Shown piece after piece: positions 35,607 through 45,508 of a stretch of 64,000 nt of DNA. The translations under genes were made by a program, and so were the position numbers. The notes under the pieces were generated by a model. The model saw nothing but the letters and a program-made list of their open reading frames with translations. It made no database searches and was not told the DNA's origin. How positions within the stretch are numbered: position 1 is the first letter of the stretch; every line of letters starts with the position of its first letter. Origin of the DNA: Pseudomonadota bacterium (lineage in GTDB: Bacteria > Pseudomonadota > Gammaproteobacteria > Steroidobacterales > GCA-2729495); the NCBI GenBank assembly GCA_963204745.1, contig CAUJHF010000056.1, positions 95,349 through 159,348 of the forward strand, read 5' to 3'.

Positions 35607-36578
35607 ATGTCCGGCACCAGTGAAATCGACGTACTCGTCAGCGAGGTAGGCCCTCGCGACGGCCTGCAGAGCATCAAGTCCGTAATGCCCACCGCAGCCA
35701 AAAAGGCCTGGATCGCGGCCGAGGCTGCGGCTGGCGTCCGCGAAATCGAGGTCTGCTCCTTCGTCCCCGCAAAGCTGATGCCGCAGATGGCCGACGCTGC
35801 CGAAGTGGTGGCCTATGCACGCACGATTCCCGGCCTGACGGTGCTGGCGCTGGTACCCAACTTCAAGGGTGCCGAGAACGCCATCAACGCTGGTGCACAC
35901 AAGATCGCGCTGCCACTGTCCGCCAGCGAAACACACAGCAAGGCCAACCTGCGCAGGAGTCACGCCGAGGTCATCGAGGACGTACGCCGGATCGCCGAAC
36001 TGCTGCGCAGCCTGCCGGCAGAAAATCGTCCCGGCTTCGAGGGCAACGTCGCCACTGCCTTCGGTTGCACGCTTGAGGGCGTGGTACCGGAGAGCAAGGT
36101 GGTCGAACTGGCCGTGGCGCTCATGGAAGCCGGCTGCGAAGAAATCGGCCTGTCGGATACCACCGGTTATGCCAACCCGGCACAGTTGCGTCGCCTGATC
36201 CGGCTGGTGCGTGCGGCGGTGGGCCGCGACAAGCTCTCCAGCGTGCATCTGCACAACACCCGCGGCCTTGGTCTCGCGAACGCGCTGGCAGCGCTCGAAG
36301 AAGGCATCACGACACTGGACAGTTCGCTCGGCGGACTCGGCGGCTGCCCGCACGCGCCGGGCGCCAGCGGCAATATCGTCACCGAAGATCTGGTCTTTAT
36401 GCTCGACGCGATGGGCCTGCGTACCGGCATCGACCTCAAAAAGCTGCTCGAAGTCCGGCAGATCCTCCGTGAGAGTCTGCCGGACGACGAGCTTTACGGT
36501 TTTACCCCGGACGCCGGACTGCCGAAGGGCTACGCTTCCGGCGGCTGGGGAATCGGCCGGCAGTCACTCAGTACTTGA
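35607..36578 (+). CDS. Hydroxymethylglutaryl-CoA lyase family protein
   Basis: A 323-residue TIM-barrel lyase from ATG 35607 (MSGTSEIDVLVSEVGPRDGL). HMGL blocks present: EVGPRDGLQ with the catalytic Arg-Asp, LSDTTGYANP, VHLHNTRGLGLANALAAL with metal-binding histidines, and GGCPHAPGASGNIVTEDL with the catalytic Cys. It cleaves HMG-CoA or a similar 3-hydroxyacyl-CoA to acetyl-CoA and a keto acid. Given the CoA-transferase beside it, the substrate may be another acid (for example citramalate type). Its last 11 bases overlap the convergent porin gene. Confidence 0.9.
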   Translation: MSGTSEIDVLVSEVGPRDGLQSIKSVMPTAAKKAWIAAEAAAGVREIEVCSFVPAKLMPQMADAAEVVAYARTIPGLTVLALVPNFKGAENAINAGAHKIALPLSASETHSKANLRRSHAEVIEDVRRIAELLRSLPAENRPGFEGNVATAFGCTLEGVVPESKVVELAVALMEAGCEEIGLSDTTGYANPAQLRRLIRLVRAAVGRDKLSSVHLHNTRGLGLANALAALEEGITTLDSSLGGLGGCPHAPGASGNIVTEDLVFMLDAMGLRTGIDLKKLLEVRQILRESLPDDELYGFTPDAGLPKGYASGGWGIGRQSLST

Positions 36579-37815
36579 AGCCCATGTCCAGCTGGAGCCG
36601 GTCGTAGTCTTTGTCTGTGCTGCGGTTGCCGCCCGTCTCGTTGATAAAGTAGGTCAGCCCCAGGTTCCATTTGTCGCTGAGCGCATAAACGCCCTGCAGA
36701 CGATGGCCCTTGTTGTCGGTCTTGCCGCCACCAAAGTCCGAGTCGGTCAGCCCGGCGAACACCGCATCCGGCTCGAGGTCCTGCCAGGTATAGCCGAGCT
36801 GCCAGCTCCCTTTGGCCTTTGCTGCACCGAGCTGTGCGCCCGCTGCCCAGCCAGTATCAAACTCGTCGGCATCGGTGTTTTTCACGTAGTTGGCATAGAC
36901 ACTGGCCGGCAGACCAGCGAGCTTGAATCCCAACTCGGCAAATCCCTCGATCTCCTCGTAGTCATACAGATAGGTGTTGGTGATCGAATCGTAACTGTTG
37001 CCCAGGAAATTGGTATCCGAGCCGTAGAACGTTCCCTTGCCGCTGGTATTGAAGTGGTAATACCCTGCGCCGGCGGTGAGTTTCACGTCATCTGCAATCG
37101 GTACTGTCGCACCCAGCTGACCACCCCAGGTAAGCGACTTGTCATTCTTGCTGTCGCTTTCCAGCCAGAAGCCGATCGCATTGGCGAAGAACGGACCACT
37201 GACGTAGTTCAGCCCGGCACCTTCGGGATTCCAGTCGCCATCCCAGAGCAGCGAATGCTGGCCCGGCCGGTAAAGCGGGTTCTGGAACTTGCCGCCACTG
37301 ACGGTCAACCCCTCCAGTGCGGCCCATTTGAAGTAGGCAAGACTGAGCGCAAAGTTCTTGTTCGAGTTGCCGTCACCCAGGGTCTGGTTGCCGGAAACCG
37401 GGTCATTGTCCTGGCTCGTCGTGAGGCCCAGGCCAATTTCCAGGTTGTCCTGCGGCTTGGCAATCAGCGCGAGTCGGGCACGAATCCGTTCACGATTGCG
37501 TTCGTCGCTGGAATTTTCGTCGTCTATGTTCTCGTGGCGCAGACGCAGGTCACCCTTCAGGCTCAGCTTGTCAGCCCAGCTGGCCGGTGCCGGCGCGTTC
37601 TCAGCCGGCCTTGCCGCAACCTGTGCGACGACCTGCTTCTGCTCTTCCACCTCTGTCTGCGTCTGTCGGGCATTCTTCTCAAGTTCAGCGATGCGCTTTT
37701 CCTGTGCCTCCAGACGCTGGAGAAGCTGCTGCACCACTTCATCGGAAACCGCAGCGAATACGGTCGGTGAGTTCATCAGGAGGCCAATGGTCAGGGCCAG
37801 CAATACACGTCTCAT
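36568..37815 (-). CDS. Putative outer-membrane porin
   Basis: A 415-residue protein from ATG 37815 (MRRVLLALTIGLLMNSPTVF). Signal peptide (about 1-22), coiled coil (about 25-62, LLQRLEAQEKRIAELEKNAR), short Pro/Ala linker, then a beta-barrel (about 80-415) of alternating strands that ends in Phe-Lys-Tyr, with the C-terminal aromatic needed for outer-membrane insertion. It resembles the 'putative porin' family with trimerising coiled coil. It is last in line after pstB on the same strand, so phosphate or phosphonate passage is a fair inference, not shown. Confidence 0.85.
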   Translation of the reverse strand: MRRVLLALTIGLLMNSPTVFAAVSDEVVQQLLQRLEAQEKRIAELEKNARQTQTEVEEQKQVVAQVAARPAENAPAPASWADKLSLKGDLRLRHENIDDENSSDERNRERIRARLALIAKPQDNLEIGLGLTTSQDNDPVSGNQTLGDGNSNKNFALSLAYFKWAALEGLTVSGGKFQNPLYRPGQHSLLWDGDWNPEGAGLNYVSGPFFANAIGFWLESDSKNDKSLTWGGQLGATVPIADDVKLTAGAGYYHFNTSGKGTFYGSDTNFLGNSYDSITNTYLYDYEEIEGFAELGFKLAGLPASVYANYVKNTDADEFDTGWAAGAQLGAAKAKGSWQLGYTWQDLEPDAVFAGLTDSDFGGGKTDNKGHRLQGVYALSDKWNLGLTYFINETGGNRSTDKDYDRLQLDMGFKY

Positions 37816-37847
37816 GGGGATACCTCGTCTGTTCATAATTCGTTGCA

Positions 37848-37884
37848 CATCGGCGGAAAGGGCGCTTGCCCGCTCCAACCGATG
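37848..37884. other. Nested inverted repeat in the porin leader
   Basis: Outer arms CATCGG (37848-37853) and CCGATG (37879-37884) enclose inner arms GGGC (37860-37863) and GCCC (37868-37871). It lies 32 bases upstream of the porin ATG, in the pstB-porin gap. It could separate porin transcript from the pst transcript or shape the porin leader. Confidence 0.4.
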
Positions 37885-37967
37885 CGAGAAGTCTGCCGCG
37901 CCTTTGTTACGGGAGTATGAAACGGGCGACAGAATTGCACCCGGGTATGGTCCGGATTCGTTACCTC

Positions 37968-38846
37968 TCAGCCGAAACGACCGGTCACGTAGTCCTCAGT
38001 GAGTTTGTGCGACGGATTGGTGAATATCCTGTCGGTAGGGCCAACTTCCATGATGCGGCCCAGATGAAAATAGGCGGTCCGGGTTGAAACGCGCGCCGCC
38101 TGCTGCATCGAGTGCGTAACGATTGCAATCGCATACTTCGCTGACAACTCGTCGATCAGGTCTTCGATGCGCGCGGTCGCGATCGGATCGAGGGCCGAGC
38201 AGGGCTCGTCCATCAGGATGACTTCCGGATTGACGGCGATGGTGCGTGCGATACACAGCCGCTGCTGCTGACCACCCGACAGACCGGTACCCGGATCGTC
38301 GAGCCGGTCCTTGACCTCATCGACAAGTCCCGCGCGCTCGAGACTGCCATAGACGATGTCGTCGAGTTCCGCGCGATTGGCAGCAAGACCATGGATACGC
38401 GCGCCATAGGCAACGTTCTCGTAAATCGACTTCGGAAAGGGATTCGGCTTCTGAAAAACCATGCCGACACGGGCGCGAAGCATCACCACGTCGGTACCCT
38501 TGGCATACATGTCCTGGCCGTCGAGCCGGAAGTCGCCGCTGACACGGGCTGACTCGATGGTGTCATTCATCCGGTTCAGGCAACGGAGAAAGGTGGACTT
38601 CCCGCAACCGGAAGGACCGATCAGCGCGATCACCTCATTGCGCCCGATATCAAGACTCACATTGATCAGCGCATGCGTATCGCCGTAATGAACGTTACCG
38701 CCGCGCACGCAGATCACCGCGTTCCGCGCGGTGACGTCCCCTACTGTATCGGGAGCGATGCGTTCGGCCGCGACAGGCAGCACCGCTGCAGGCGCCGCAT
38801 CCGCCGGCGGCACAATGACATCTTCGGACTTGTCCATCGTGAGCAT
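37968..38846 (-). CDS. pstB: Phosphate ABC transporter ATP-binding protein
   Basis: The ATPase of the high-affinity phosphate importer, 292 residues from ATG 38846. After a variable 45-residue N-terminal extension rich in Ala/Pro, it has Walker [21 protein letters not shown], the ABC signature [15 protein letters not shown], Walker [14 protein letters not shown] and the H-loop [10 protein letters not shown]. The N-terminal extension is longer than in E. coli PstB (257 residues). 25 bases after pstA. Confidence 0.97.
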   Translation of the reverse strand: MLTMDKSEDVIVPPADAAPAAVLPVAAERIAPDTVGDVTARNAVICVRGGNVHYGDTHALINVSLDIGRNEVIALIGPSGCGKSTFLRCLNRMNDTIESARVSGDFRLDGQDMYAKGTDVVMLRARVGMVFQKPNPFPKSIYENVAYGARIHGLAANRAELDDIVYGSLERAGLVDEVKDRLDDPGTGLSGGQQQRLCIARTIAVNPEVILMDEPCSALDPIATARIEDLIDELSAKYAIAIVTHSMQQAARVSTRTAYFHLGRIMEVGPTDRIFTNPSHKLTEDYVTGRFG

Positions 38847-38871
38847 TATCTGCAATCTTCCCTGTGTGACG

Positions 38872-40194
38872 CTACCAGCGCCGCTCAAACCGGCTGCGCA
38901 GCCATACCGCGGTGGCATTCATCACCAGCAGAAACGCGAGCAGCACCATGATCGCAGCCGAGGTCCGCTCCACAAAAGCGCGCTCCGGACTGTCGGCCCA
39001 CAGATAGATCTGCACCGGCAGCGCCGTCGACGGACTCATTGGCCCGCTGGGCACATCGACGATAAACGCAACCATACCGATCATGAGCAACGGAGCGGAC
39101 TCGCCAAGTGCGCGGGCCATGCCGATGATTGCACCGGTGAGCATCCCCGGCATTGCCAGTGGCAGCACATGGTGGAACACCATCTGCATCGGCGACGCGC
39201 CGATCCCCAGCGCAGCCTCGCGCACCGAGGGCGGAACCGACTTGATGGCCGCCCGTGAGGCGATAATCACCACTGGCAGCGTCATCAAGGTCAGCACGAG
39301 ACCGCCGACCAGCGGTGCCGAACGCGGCAGCCCGAAAAAATTGATGAACACCGCAAGACCCAGCAACCCGAACACGATAGAGGGCACGGCGGCCAGATTG
39401 TTGATATTGACCTCGACCACATCTACCCACCAGCTACGCCGGGCAAATTCCTCCAGGTAGATGGCAGCGGCAACGCCGAGCGGAAAAGACAGCAGCAGCG
39501 TCACGAGCAGCATGAAGAACGAGCCCTTGGTCGCTCCCCAGATGCCCGCCAGCTCCGGCTCACGCGAATCGCCGGAAGTGAAGAAAGCCCGGTTGAGGCG
39601 CAATTCTATCCGCTCACCGGCCTGCAGCCGTTCGAGCCAGGCAAGTTGCTGCTCCGAGAGCCGCGTTGAAACTTCGGCGCCGACTTTTCCGGACGCCTGT
39701 GCCTTCAACCACAGGTCCACCTCACTGTTCAGCGGCAGCCACAACGGCTTCGTCTGACCGAGGATCTGCGGATCAGCCATGACAGTATCGCGCAAACTGA
39801 AGATTGCACCCGCGCTCACCAGCTGGTTCAGCTCGCGCCTTTCTGCACGGCTGGCAGCTTCCGGTATCAGCTCCCGCAACGCAGCTTTGACCAGCAGCGA
39901 ATAGTCGGCCACCGAGAGCACATCGGAATCCCGCGCACCGTCCGGATCGATCACATCGGCATCGAAATGAATATCGAGATGTATGAAACTCTGGCGGAAT
40001 GCGCTGTAACCATTGCCGATGATCGTGCCGAACAGAAGCAGCAAAAAAACCACACCCAGACAGACAGAGAACAGTCCGTAGAAGCGGAACAACCGCTCTC
40101 TGCGATAGCGACGCCGCAGGCTCGCATCGACGCGCCGGCGCGTTTCCTCCGGACTCAGCTGGCGGCTGCTGCGGTCGTCGTCAGGCACCATCAT
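38872..40194 (-). CDS. pstA: Phosphate ABC transporter permease PstA
   Basis: A 440-residue inner-membrane permease. Beyond the usual core (about 200-435, with the EAA loop [20 protein letters not shown]), it has a long N-terminal part: a basic cytoplasmic stretch, one helix (about 38-60) and a periplasmic region (about 65-195) of the DUF3333 type, common in proteobacteria other than enterics. The start overlaps pstC by 4 bases (ATGA). Forms the channel with PstC. Confidence 0.95.
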   Translation of the reverse strand: MMVPDDDRSSRQLSPEETRRRVDASLRRRYRRERLFRFYGLFSVCLGVVFLLLLFGTIIGNGYSAFRQSFIHLDIHFDADVIDPDGARDSDVLSVADYSLLVKAALRELIPEAASRAERRELNQLVSAGAIFSLRDTVMADPQILGQTKPLWLPLNSEVDLWLKAQASGKVGAEVSTRLSEQQLAWLERLQAGERIELRLNRAFFTSGDSREPELAGIWGATKGSFFMLLVTLLLSFPLGVAAAIYLEEFARRSWWVDVVEVNINNLAAVPSIVFGLLGLAVFINFFGLPRSAPLVGGLVLTLMTLPVVIIASRAAIKSVPPSVREAALGIGASPMQMVFHHVLPLAMPGMLTGAIIGMARALGESAPLLMIGMVAFIVDVPSGPMSPSTALPVQIYLWADSPERAFVERTSAAIMVLLAFLLVMNATAVWLRSRFERRW

Positions 40195-41579
40195 TCATAC
40201 TGCTCCCGGTAACGACGCACCACCTGCAAGGCGATGATATTGAGAAGCAGGGTCACAATGAACAGCATCAGACCCAGCGCAAAGGCCGCCAGGGTCTTCG
40301 GACTGTCGAACTCCTGATCGCCTACCAGGAGCGTCACGATCTGCACCGTGACCGTCGTTACCGACTGCAGCGGATTGAAACTCAGATTGGCCGACAGGCC
40401 TGCCGCCATCACCACGATCATGGTCTCGCCGATCGCGCGCGACGCTGCCAGCAGCACACCACCAACGATACCCGGCAGCGCGGCGGGCACCACCACCCGC
40501 TTGATCGTCTCCGAGCGCGTGGCGCCGAGCGCAAAGGAGCCATCACGCATCGCCTGCGGAACGGCATTGATGGCATCGTCAGACAACGAGGAAACAAAGG
40601 GAATGATCATGATCCCCATCACCAGACCCGCGCCCAGCGCAGCTTCCGAGGCCACTTCCAGCCCCAGTTGCTGGCCCGCGAGGCGGATCATGGGCGCGAC
40701 CGTCAGCGCGGCAAAATATCCATAGACCACGGTAGGTATACCGGCAAGGACCTCGAGTACAGGCTTCACGATCCGGCGCAGGGCCGGTCGCGCATACTCG
40801 GAGAGGTATATGGCAATCATCAGGCCGATCGGCACAGCCACCAGCAGCGCAATACCCGAAATCAGCAGCGTACCGACAAACAAGGGCACCGCACCAAATG
40901 TACCGGACGAGCCGACCTGGCCGGCCCGGATCGCCGTTTGCGGACTCCAGTTCAGGCCAAACAGGAACTCGCTCAGCGGTACCTGACGAAAAAACCGCAC
41001 CGCCTCGAAACTGACCGACAGCAGAATGCCGATCGTGGTGGCGATAGCGAGCAGCGAAGCAAGGATCAGCGCAACTTTGACAGCCCCCTCGACGCGGTTT
41101 CGCGCCCGGAACTGGGGACGCAGCTGAAACCACGCCAGTGCGAATCCGCTGAACGACAGCGCGACGACCAGTCCCGACAGGATTCTTCGCGACGACTCGC
41201 GCAGGCTATTGTAGAGATCCGCAGCGACTGCAAATTCCGCACGACGGCTCTCGTCGAACATCTGTCCGGCAGCGAGGTTGCGGATATCGTTCAGCGTCAG
41301 GCCCAGCTCCGCGTCCGGCTGGTTGCGCAGCGCCTCAGGCAACGACTGAACCACCCGTGCGGTGATGAGGGACTCGCTGAATGCCGCCCACATCAGCAGC
41401 AGCGCAATCCCCGGAAGCACGGCGCCGAGCGCCGCATAGTAGCCGTAGTACTTGGGCAGGGAATGCAGACTGCGTATACCGCCGGCCGGACGAGCCAGCG
41501 ACAGCGCCCGCTGCCGACCGAGAAAGAAGGCAGCGAGCACTATCGCGACAAGAATCAGCAACAGCGTTGGCAGACGCAC
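40191..41579 (-). CDS. pstC: Phosphate ABC transporter permease PstC
   Basis: A 462-residue permease starting with GTG at 41579, 6 bases after pstS. As in PstA, the core (about 215-460) is preceded by an extended N-terminal region with helices at about 5-22, 47-67 and 140-160 and a periplasmic part. Typical blocks: EVLAGIPTVVYGYFAALTVAP, RDGSFALGATRSETIKRVVV and AASRAIGETMIVVMAAG. Together PstSCAB import phosphate against a gradient and pass the phosphate signal to PhoR via PhoU. Confidence 0.95.
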   Translation of the reverse strand: MRLPTLLLILVAIVLAAFFLGRQRALSLARPAGGIRSLHSLPKYYGYYAALGAVLPGIALLLMWAAFSESLITARVVQSLPEALRNQPDAELGLTLNDIRNLAAGQMFDESRRAEFAVAADLYNSLRESSRRILSGLVVALSFSGFALAWFQLRPQFRARNRVEGAVKVALILASLLAIATTIGILLSVSFEAVRFFRQVPLSEFLFGLNWSPQTAIRAGQVGSSGTFGAVPLFVGTLLISGIALLVAVPIGLMIAIYLSEYARPALRRIVKPVLEVLAGIPTVVYGYFAALTVAPMIRLAGQQLGLEVASEAALGAGLVMGIMIIPFVSSLSDDAINAVPQAMRDGSFALGATRSETIKRVVVPAALPGIVGGVLLAASRAIGETMIVVMAAGLSANLSFNPLQSVTTVTVQIVTLLVGDQEFDSPKTLAAFALGLMLFIVTLLLNIIALQVVRRYREQYE

Positions 41580-41585
41580 TACAAA

Positions 41586-42650
41586 CTACCTGGGCAACGG
41601 CATGGTAACCAGCTTGTTGACCTGTCCGACAACTGCCTTGTATTCAGCAGGCGACAGCGGCACGAGACCGCGATCGGCCAGATAGCCTTCCTCACCCATC
41701 GCCTTCAGGCTGGCAAATTCCTTCAGGTACTCGGCGATTCCGGGTATCGAACCGATGTGTGCCTTCTTGACGTAGAAGAACAGCGGCCGCGACACAGGGT
41801 ATGTGCCACTCGCGATGTTTTCAAAAGTCGGCTCCACACCATCGACCAGGGAACCCTTGACGGAGTCGGAATTCTGCTCGAGAAAGCTGTAACCGAAGAT
41901 TCCGACCGCATTGCGGTTCGCCTTCAGCTTCTGCACGATCAGGTTGTCGTTCTCGCCGGCTTCGATGAAACGGCCATCCTCACGCATGGTGTGGCAGATC
42001 TGCTTGAAGCGGTTTTCATCCTGCTCCTTGATGGCCTTGATCCATGGGAATGACTTGCACCCACCTTCCATGGCCAGCTCCACAAAGGCATCACGCGTAC
42101 CGGAAGTCGGTGGCGGACCAAGAACCTCGATGACCTCAGCCGGAAGTTGCGGGTTAAGGTCCTTCCAGGTCTTGTAGGGATTCGCAACGAAGGTCTGCTT
42201 GCCCTTCGGGTCGGGAACCTGCTTGGCCAGGGCGAGCCAGATATCGCGCATGCTGAGATTCAGGCCGGGTGCGGCCACCGACTCGGCGAGTACGATGCCG
42301 TCATAACCGATTTTGATCTCGATTACGTCTTTCACGCCATGGGCGACGCAATCCTTCAATTCAGCCGGCTTGATGGCGCGCGAACTGTTGGCGATATCCG
42401 GATACTGCACGCCGACACCGCCGCAGAACAGCTTGATACCACCACCGGAACCGGTGGACTCGACCTTGGGGGTCTTGTACTTGCCGGTACCGCCGAACCG
42501 CTCGGCGACGACCGTCGCGAAGGGATAGACGGTGGACGAGCCGACGATGCTGATATAGCTGCGCGCCGCCTGCGACCAGGCCACCCCTGGCGCTGTTGCA
42601 GTGATTGCCCCGCTGACCAGCAGGGTCAGGGCTTTAAGTGATCGTTTCAT
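41586..42650 (-). CDS. pstS: Periplasmic phosphate-binding protein
   Basis: A 354-residue secreted solute-binding protein from ATG 42650, with GGAGG 6 bases before it and a signal peptide (about 1-26, ending GVAWSQA). Phosphate-binding loops are SIVGSSTVYPFATVVAERFG near the N-terminus, ESTGSGGGIKLFCGG, and PPPTSGTRDAFVELAM. Two extra Cys-containing loops (CGG, DCV, GCKSF, QIC) fit the longer PstS subgroup. It lies 70 bases after phoU, the only sizeable gap in the uptake genes, so it could have its own promoter. Confidence 0.95.
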   Translation of the reverse strand: MKRSLKALTLLVSGAITATAPGVAWSQAARSYISIVGSSTVYPFATVVAERFGGTGKYKTPKVESTGSGGGIKLFCGGVGVQYPDIANSSRAIKPAELKDCVAHGVKDVIEIKIGYDGIVLAESVAAPGLNLSMRDIWLALAKQVPDPKGKQTFVANPYKTWKDLNPQLPAEVIEVLGPPPTSGTRDAFVELAMEGGCKSFPWIKAIKEQDENRFKQICHTMREDGRFIEAGENDNLIVQKLKANRNAVGIFGYSFLEQNSDSVKGSLVDGVEPTFENIASGTYPVSRPLFFYVKKAHIGSIPGIAEYLKEFASLKAMGEEGYLADRGLVPLSPAEYKAVVGQVNKLVTMPLPR

Positions 42651-42720
42651 GCGGACCTCCAGAGTCATTGCTGAGTTTGTGACCCGATGGAGTCTATGCA
42701 GCAATTGTTGCGGCTTTATT

Positions 42721-43461
42721 TCAGGTGCCAGCCGTACGGTCAGCCCTGGCTGCATCCAGCTCCTGACGCACCACTTCACGCTCCGTATGACGGATATCCC
42801 GGCCGTGCACCAGATAGACCACATACTCGCCGATGTTCTTGGCGTGATCGCCGATACGCTCGAGGGCGCGGGCTGCCCAGGTCACATCCATGAAGCGCCG
42901 GATCGTCCTCGCGTCTTCCATCATCAGGGCGATGCACTGCCGGGTGATCTGGTCGTACTCCTCATCGACCAGCTTGTCTTCCTCGATGACCGCGAGCGCA
43001 TCGTCGACGTCCATGCGCGAAAACGCATCAAGGGCATCGTGGAGCATGGTCTGTACGTGTTCGCCAAGCGCTTTCAGCTCGCTGTACGGAGCATAGAGTT
43101 TCCGATCCGCAGCCAGATGCGATGCCAGGTAGCCGATCTTCGAGGCTTCATCGCCAACGCGCTCCAGATCGGTGATGATCTTGATCACCGTGACGATCAG
43201 CCGCAGATCCGCAGCCGCCGGCATGCGCGTTGCCAGCAGCTTGCTGCACTCCTCGTCGATGGATACCTCGAGCCGGTTGATCTTGAAGTCATCGCCGGAA
43301 ACCCGCAGGCCCATCTCGCTGTCGCCGGAAGTGATCGCCTCCACGGCAGTATCCAGATGCTGTTCGACCAGACCGCCCATACGCAACACTTCGCTGCGCA
43401 GATGCTCCAGCTCCGCATTGAAGCGGCGGGAGATGTGATGACTGAAACTTTCGGATTCCAT
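42721..43461 (-). CDS. phoU: Phosphate signalling protein PhoU
   Basis: A 246-residue all-helical protein from ATG 43461 (AGGAG upstream; ATG 43485 is less likely). Two PhoU repeats (about 15-105 and 120-215) contain the acidic metal-binding motifs VIKIITDLERVGDEASKIG and ALERIGDHAKNIGEYVVYLV. PhoU links PstSCAB to PhoR and dampens Pho activation when phosphate is plentiful. Its place between phoR and pstS, and not after pstB, is unusual. Confidence 0.96.
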   Translation of the reverse strand: MESESFSHHISRRFNAELEHLRSEVLRMGGLVEQHLDTAVEAITSGDSEMGLRVSGDDFKINRLEVSIDEECSKLLATRMPAAADLRLIVTVIKIITDLERVGDEASKIGYLASHLAADRKLYAPYSELKALGEHVQTMLHDALDAFSRMDVDDALAVIEEDKLVDEEYDQITRQCIALMMEDARTIRRFMDVTWAARALERIGDHAKNIGEYVVYLVHGRDIRHTEREVVRQELDAARADRTAGT

Positions 43462-43499
43462 GGCTTTGCTCCTGCGCCTGGGCACGACTGCTGAGACTA

Positions 43500-44789
43500 T
43501 CAGGACGGCGCGAGCCGGTCCCGGGGAAAGTGGCAGATGAAGCTGCTGCCCTGACCAAGCCGACTGCGGATCTCCAGATCTGCATCATGCCTGCGCAGCG
43601 CATATTTGACGATCGACAGGCCAAGACCGGTGCCGCCACTCTGCCGTGCGCGGCCCCCGTCGGCCCGGTAAAAACGCTCGGTGACCCGCGGAATATCCGC
43701 CTCAGACATGCCGATACCGGTGTCCACCACAGCCAGGTGGCCGCCCTCCGGGTCGACATTCCAGCTGATGGTGATCCTGCCCTCCGCCGGCGTGTAGCGC
43801 ACCGCATTGGCCACCAGGTTCGACACCACGGACTGAAGCTCGGTCTCCTCGCCAAGGACATCCACCGCGCTGTTGATCTGCACTTCGATCTGTCCGCAAA
43901 AGCCCGGCAAGCTCTGTGCATCGCGTCGGGCCAGTTCGATCAGCCCCGATACACTCACCACCCGGTCCCTGGCCACCGATTGCCCCGACTCGAGCTTCGA
44001 CAGCTGCAACAGGTCTTCGACCAGCCGGAACATGCGCTGCACCTGTTCCTGCATTACCCGTACCGGCTGCTGCCAGGCAGAGGGCTTCTCCGGATCATCG
44101 CCCAGCGTATCGAGGTAACCCATGATCACGGTCAGCGGGGTGCGCAACTCATGCGATGCATTGGCAACGAAATCCCGCCGCACACGCTCGATCTTTACCC
44201 GCTGACTGATATCCCGGATCAGCAACAGCGTCTGGTTCGGCCCGTAGGGAATCAGACGGCAGGACAACCAGGTATCGCCACCCGCCGGCGCGGGGATTTC
44301 CACGACCGGACGCTCGGCAGGACCGCGCAGATAGGCGATGAAATCCGGGTGCCGCAGCAGGTTCTCGATGCGCTGGCCACGATCCCCGCGCACCTTGAGA
44401 TCCAGCAACTGCCTTGCAGCCGAGTTGTAGTTCAGGATTTCATGCTGCGCGTTGAGTATCACGCCACCGTCGGGAAACGCCTCCGTGGAGGCGCGCAGCT
44501 CCTTGACCAGCCGGCGGAAACGCTTGCCGCGCCGCTTTGCCTTGGTCTTGATGAACTGGATCCTGGCAAAAACGGGCGGCCAGGCACCATCGCCGTCGGG
44601 AATATCGGCGATCGAACCGGTGGTCAGCCAGCGCTCAAGCCGATACAGGTTGTAGAGATGCCAGCCCAGGGCGGCGAGCGCGACGATCAGCATACCCAGC
44701 GCCGGACTGTCGTAGATCAGACCGATCAGCGCGCCGGCCACCAGCGCAAAGCCCAGCCGAAAGAGCGTCCAGGTCCAGATTCTCGGCAT
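43500..44789 (-). CDS. phoR: Phosphate-sensing histidine kinase PhoR
   Basis: A 429-residue kinase. Two N-terminal helices (about 10-45) with almost no periplasmic loop, a PAS domain (about 95-195), a HisKA domain with the phosphorylated His in FVANASHELRTPLTVIMGYL (about 208-227, within limits of position), and a HATPase domain with NLVANAVRYTPAEG, DTGIGMSE and GGTGLGLSIVKY. Phosphorylates PhoB when phosphate is low. It overlaps phoB by one base (TGATG). Confidence 0.96.
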   Translation of the reverse strand: MPRIWTWTLFRLGFALVAGALIGLIYDSPALGMLIVALAALGWHLYNLYRLERWLTTGSIADIPDGDGAWPPVFARIQFIKTKAKRRGKRFRRLVKELRASTEAFPDGGVILNAQHEILNYNSAARQLLDLKVRGDRGQRIENLLRHPDFIAYLRGPAERPVVEIPAPAGGDTWLSCRLIPYGPNQTLLLIRDISQRVKIERVRRDFVANASHELRTPLTVIMGYLDTLGDDPEKPSAWQQPVRVMQEQVQRMFRLVEDLLQLSKLESGQSVARDRVVSVSGLIELARRDAQSLPGFCGQIEVQINSAVDVLGEETELQSVVSNLVANAVRYTPAEGRITISWNVDPEGGHLAVVDTGIGMSEADIPRVTERFYRADGGRARQSGGTGLGLSIVKYALRRHDADLEIRSRLGQGSSFICHFPRDRLAPS

Positions 44790-45475
44790 CAGCAGACAGC
44801 AAAACGGTAACCGGCGCCGCGGACAGTCTGCACGTAATGGTCTGCAGCAAAGCCCTCGAGCACCTGGCGAAGGCGCCGGATGTGCACATCGACCGTACGT
44901 TCCTCGACATAAACGTTCTGGCCCCAGACATTGTCGAGCACCTGCGTGCGGCTATAGACGCGATCGGGATTTTCCATCAGGAACTTCAGCAGCCGGTACT
45001 CGGTCGGCCCGAGTCCGATCTCGCGATCTCCGGCATACACGCGATGACTGACCGGATCCAGGCGCAGCTTGCCGGCTACCAGTGGCTCATCTGCCGCCGG
45101 CGCCGAACGACGCAGCACGGCATTGACCCGTGACAGCAATTCGCGTGGTGAAAACGGCTTGGTGATGTAATCGTCGGCACCGCTGTCGAGCCCGAGCACC
45201 CGGTCACGCTCGTCGGCGCGGGCAGTCAACATGATGATCGGAATCTCCCGGTTGGCCGGTTCACGCCGCAGGGTGCGGGTCAACTCAAGGCCGCTCGAGT
45301 CCGGCAGCATCCAGTCCACGAGGAGCAGATCCGGACGCGAATCCGCAATCTGCCTGCGGGCGCTCGCCGAATCGCCAGCCTCATCGACTTCAAATCCGGC
45401 GCGCGTCAGGTTGAACGCGATCATCTGCCGGATAGGCAGTTCGTCCTCGACCAGCAATATCCTGCGTGCGCTCAT
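44789..45475 (-). CDS. phoB: Phosphate regulon response regulator PhoB
   Basis: A 228-residue OmpR-type regulator: receiver domain (about 4-118, with acidic pocket, phosphorylated Asp in LLLVDWMLPDSSGLELTR, and conserved Lys in YITKPFSPREL) and a winged-helix DNA-binding domain (about 130-226, GLGPTEYRLLKFLMENPDRV and RTVDVHIRRLRQ). Activates Pho regulon promoters. A Pho-box-like site 34 bases upstream suggests self-activation. First gene of the phosphate block. Confidence 0.97.
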   Translation of the reverse strand: MSARRILLVEDELPIRQMIAFNLTRAGFEVDEAGDSASARRQIADSRPDLLLVDWMLPDSSGLELTRTLRREPANREIPIIMLTARADERDRVLGLDSGADDYITKPFSPRELLSRVNAVLRRSAPAADEPLVAGKLRLDPVSHRVYAGDREIGLGPTEYRLLKFLMENPDRVYSRTQVLDNVWGQNVYVEERTVDVHIRRLRQVLEGFAADHYVQTVRGAGYRFAVC

Positions 45476-45508
45476 AACCCCTGATCACAACAGCCAGGCG
45501 GGCATTTG

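Noticed and set aside
37895..37965. Pho box upstream of the porin gene
   Set aside because: A CTGTCGC-like half-site on the minus strand has no acceptable second half at 11-base spacing.
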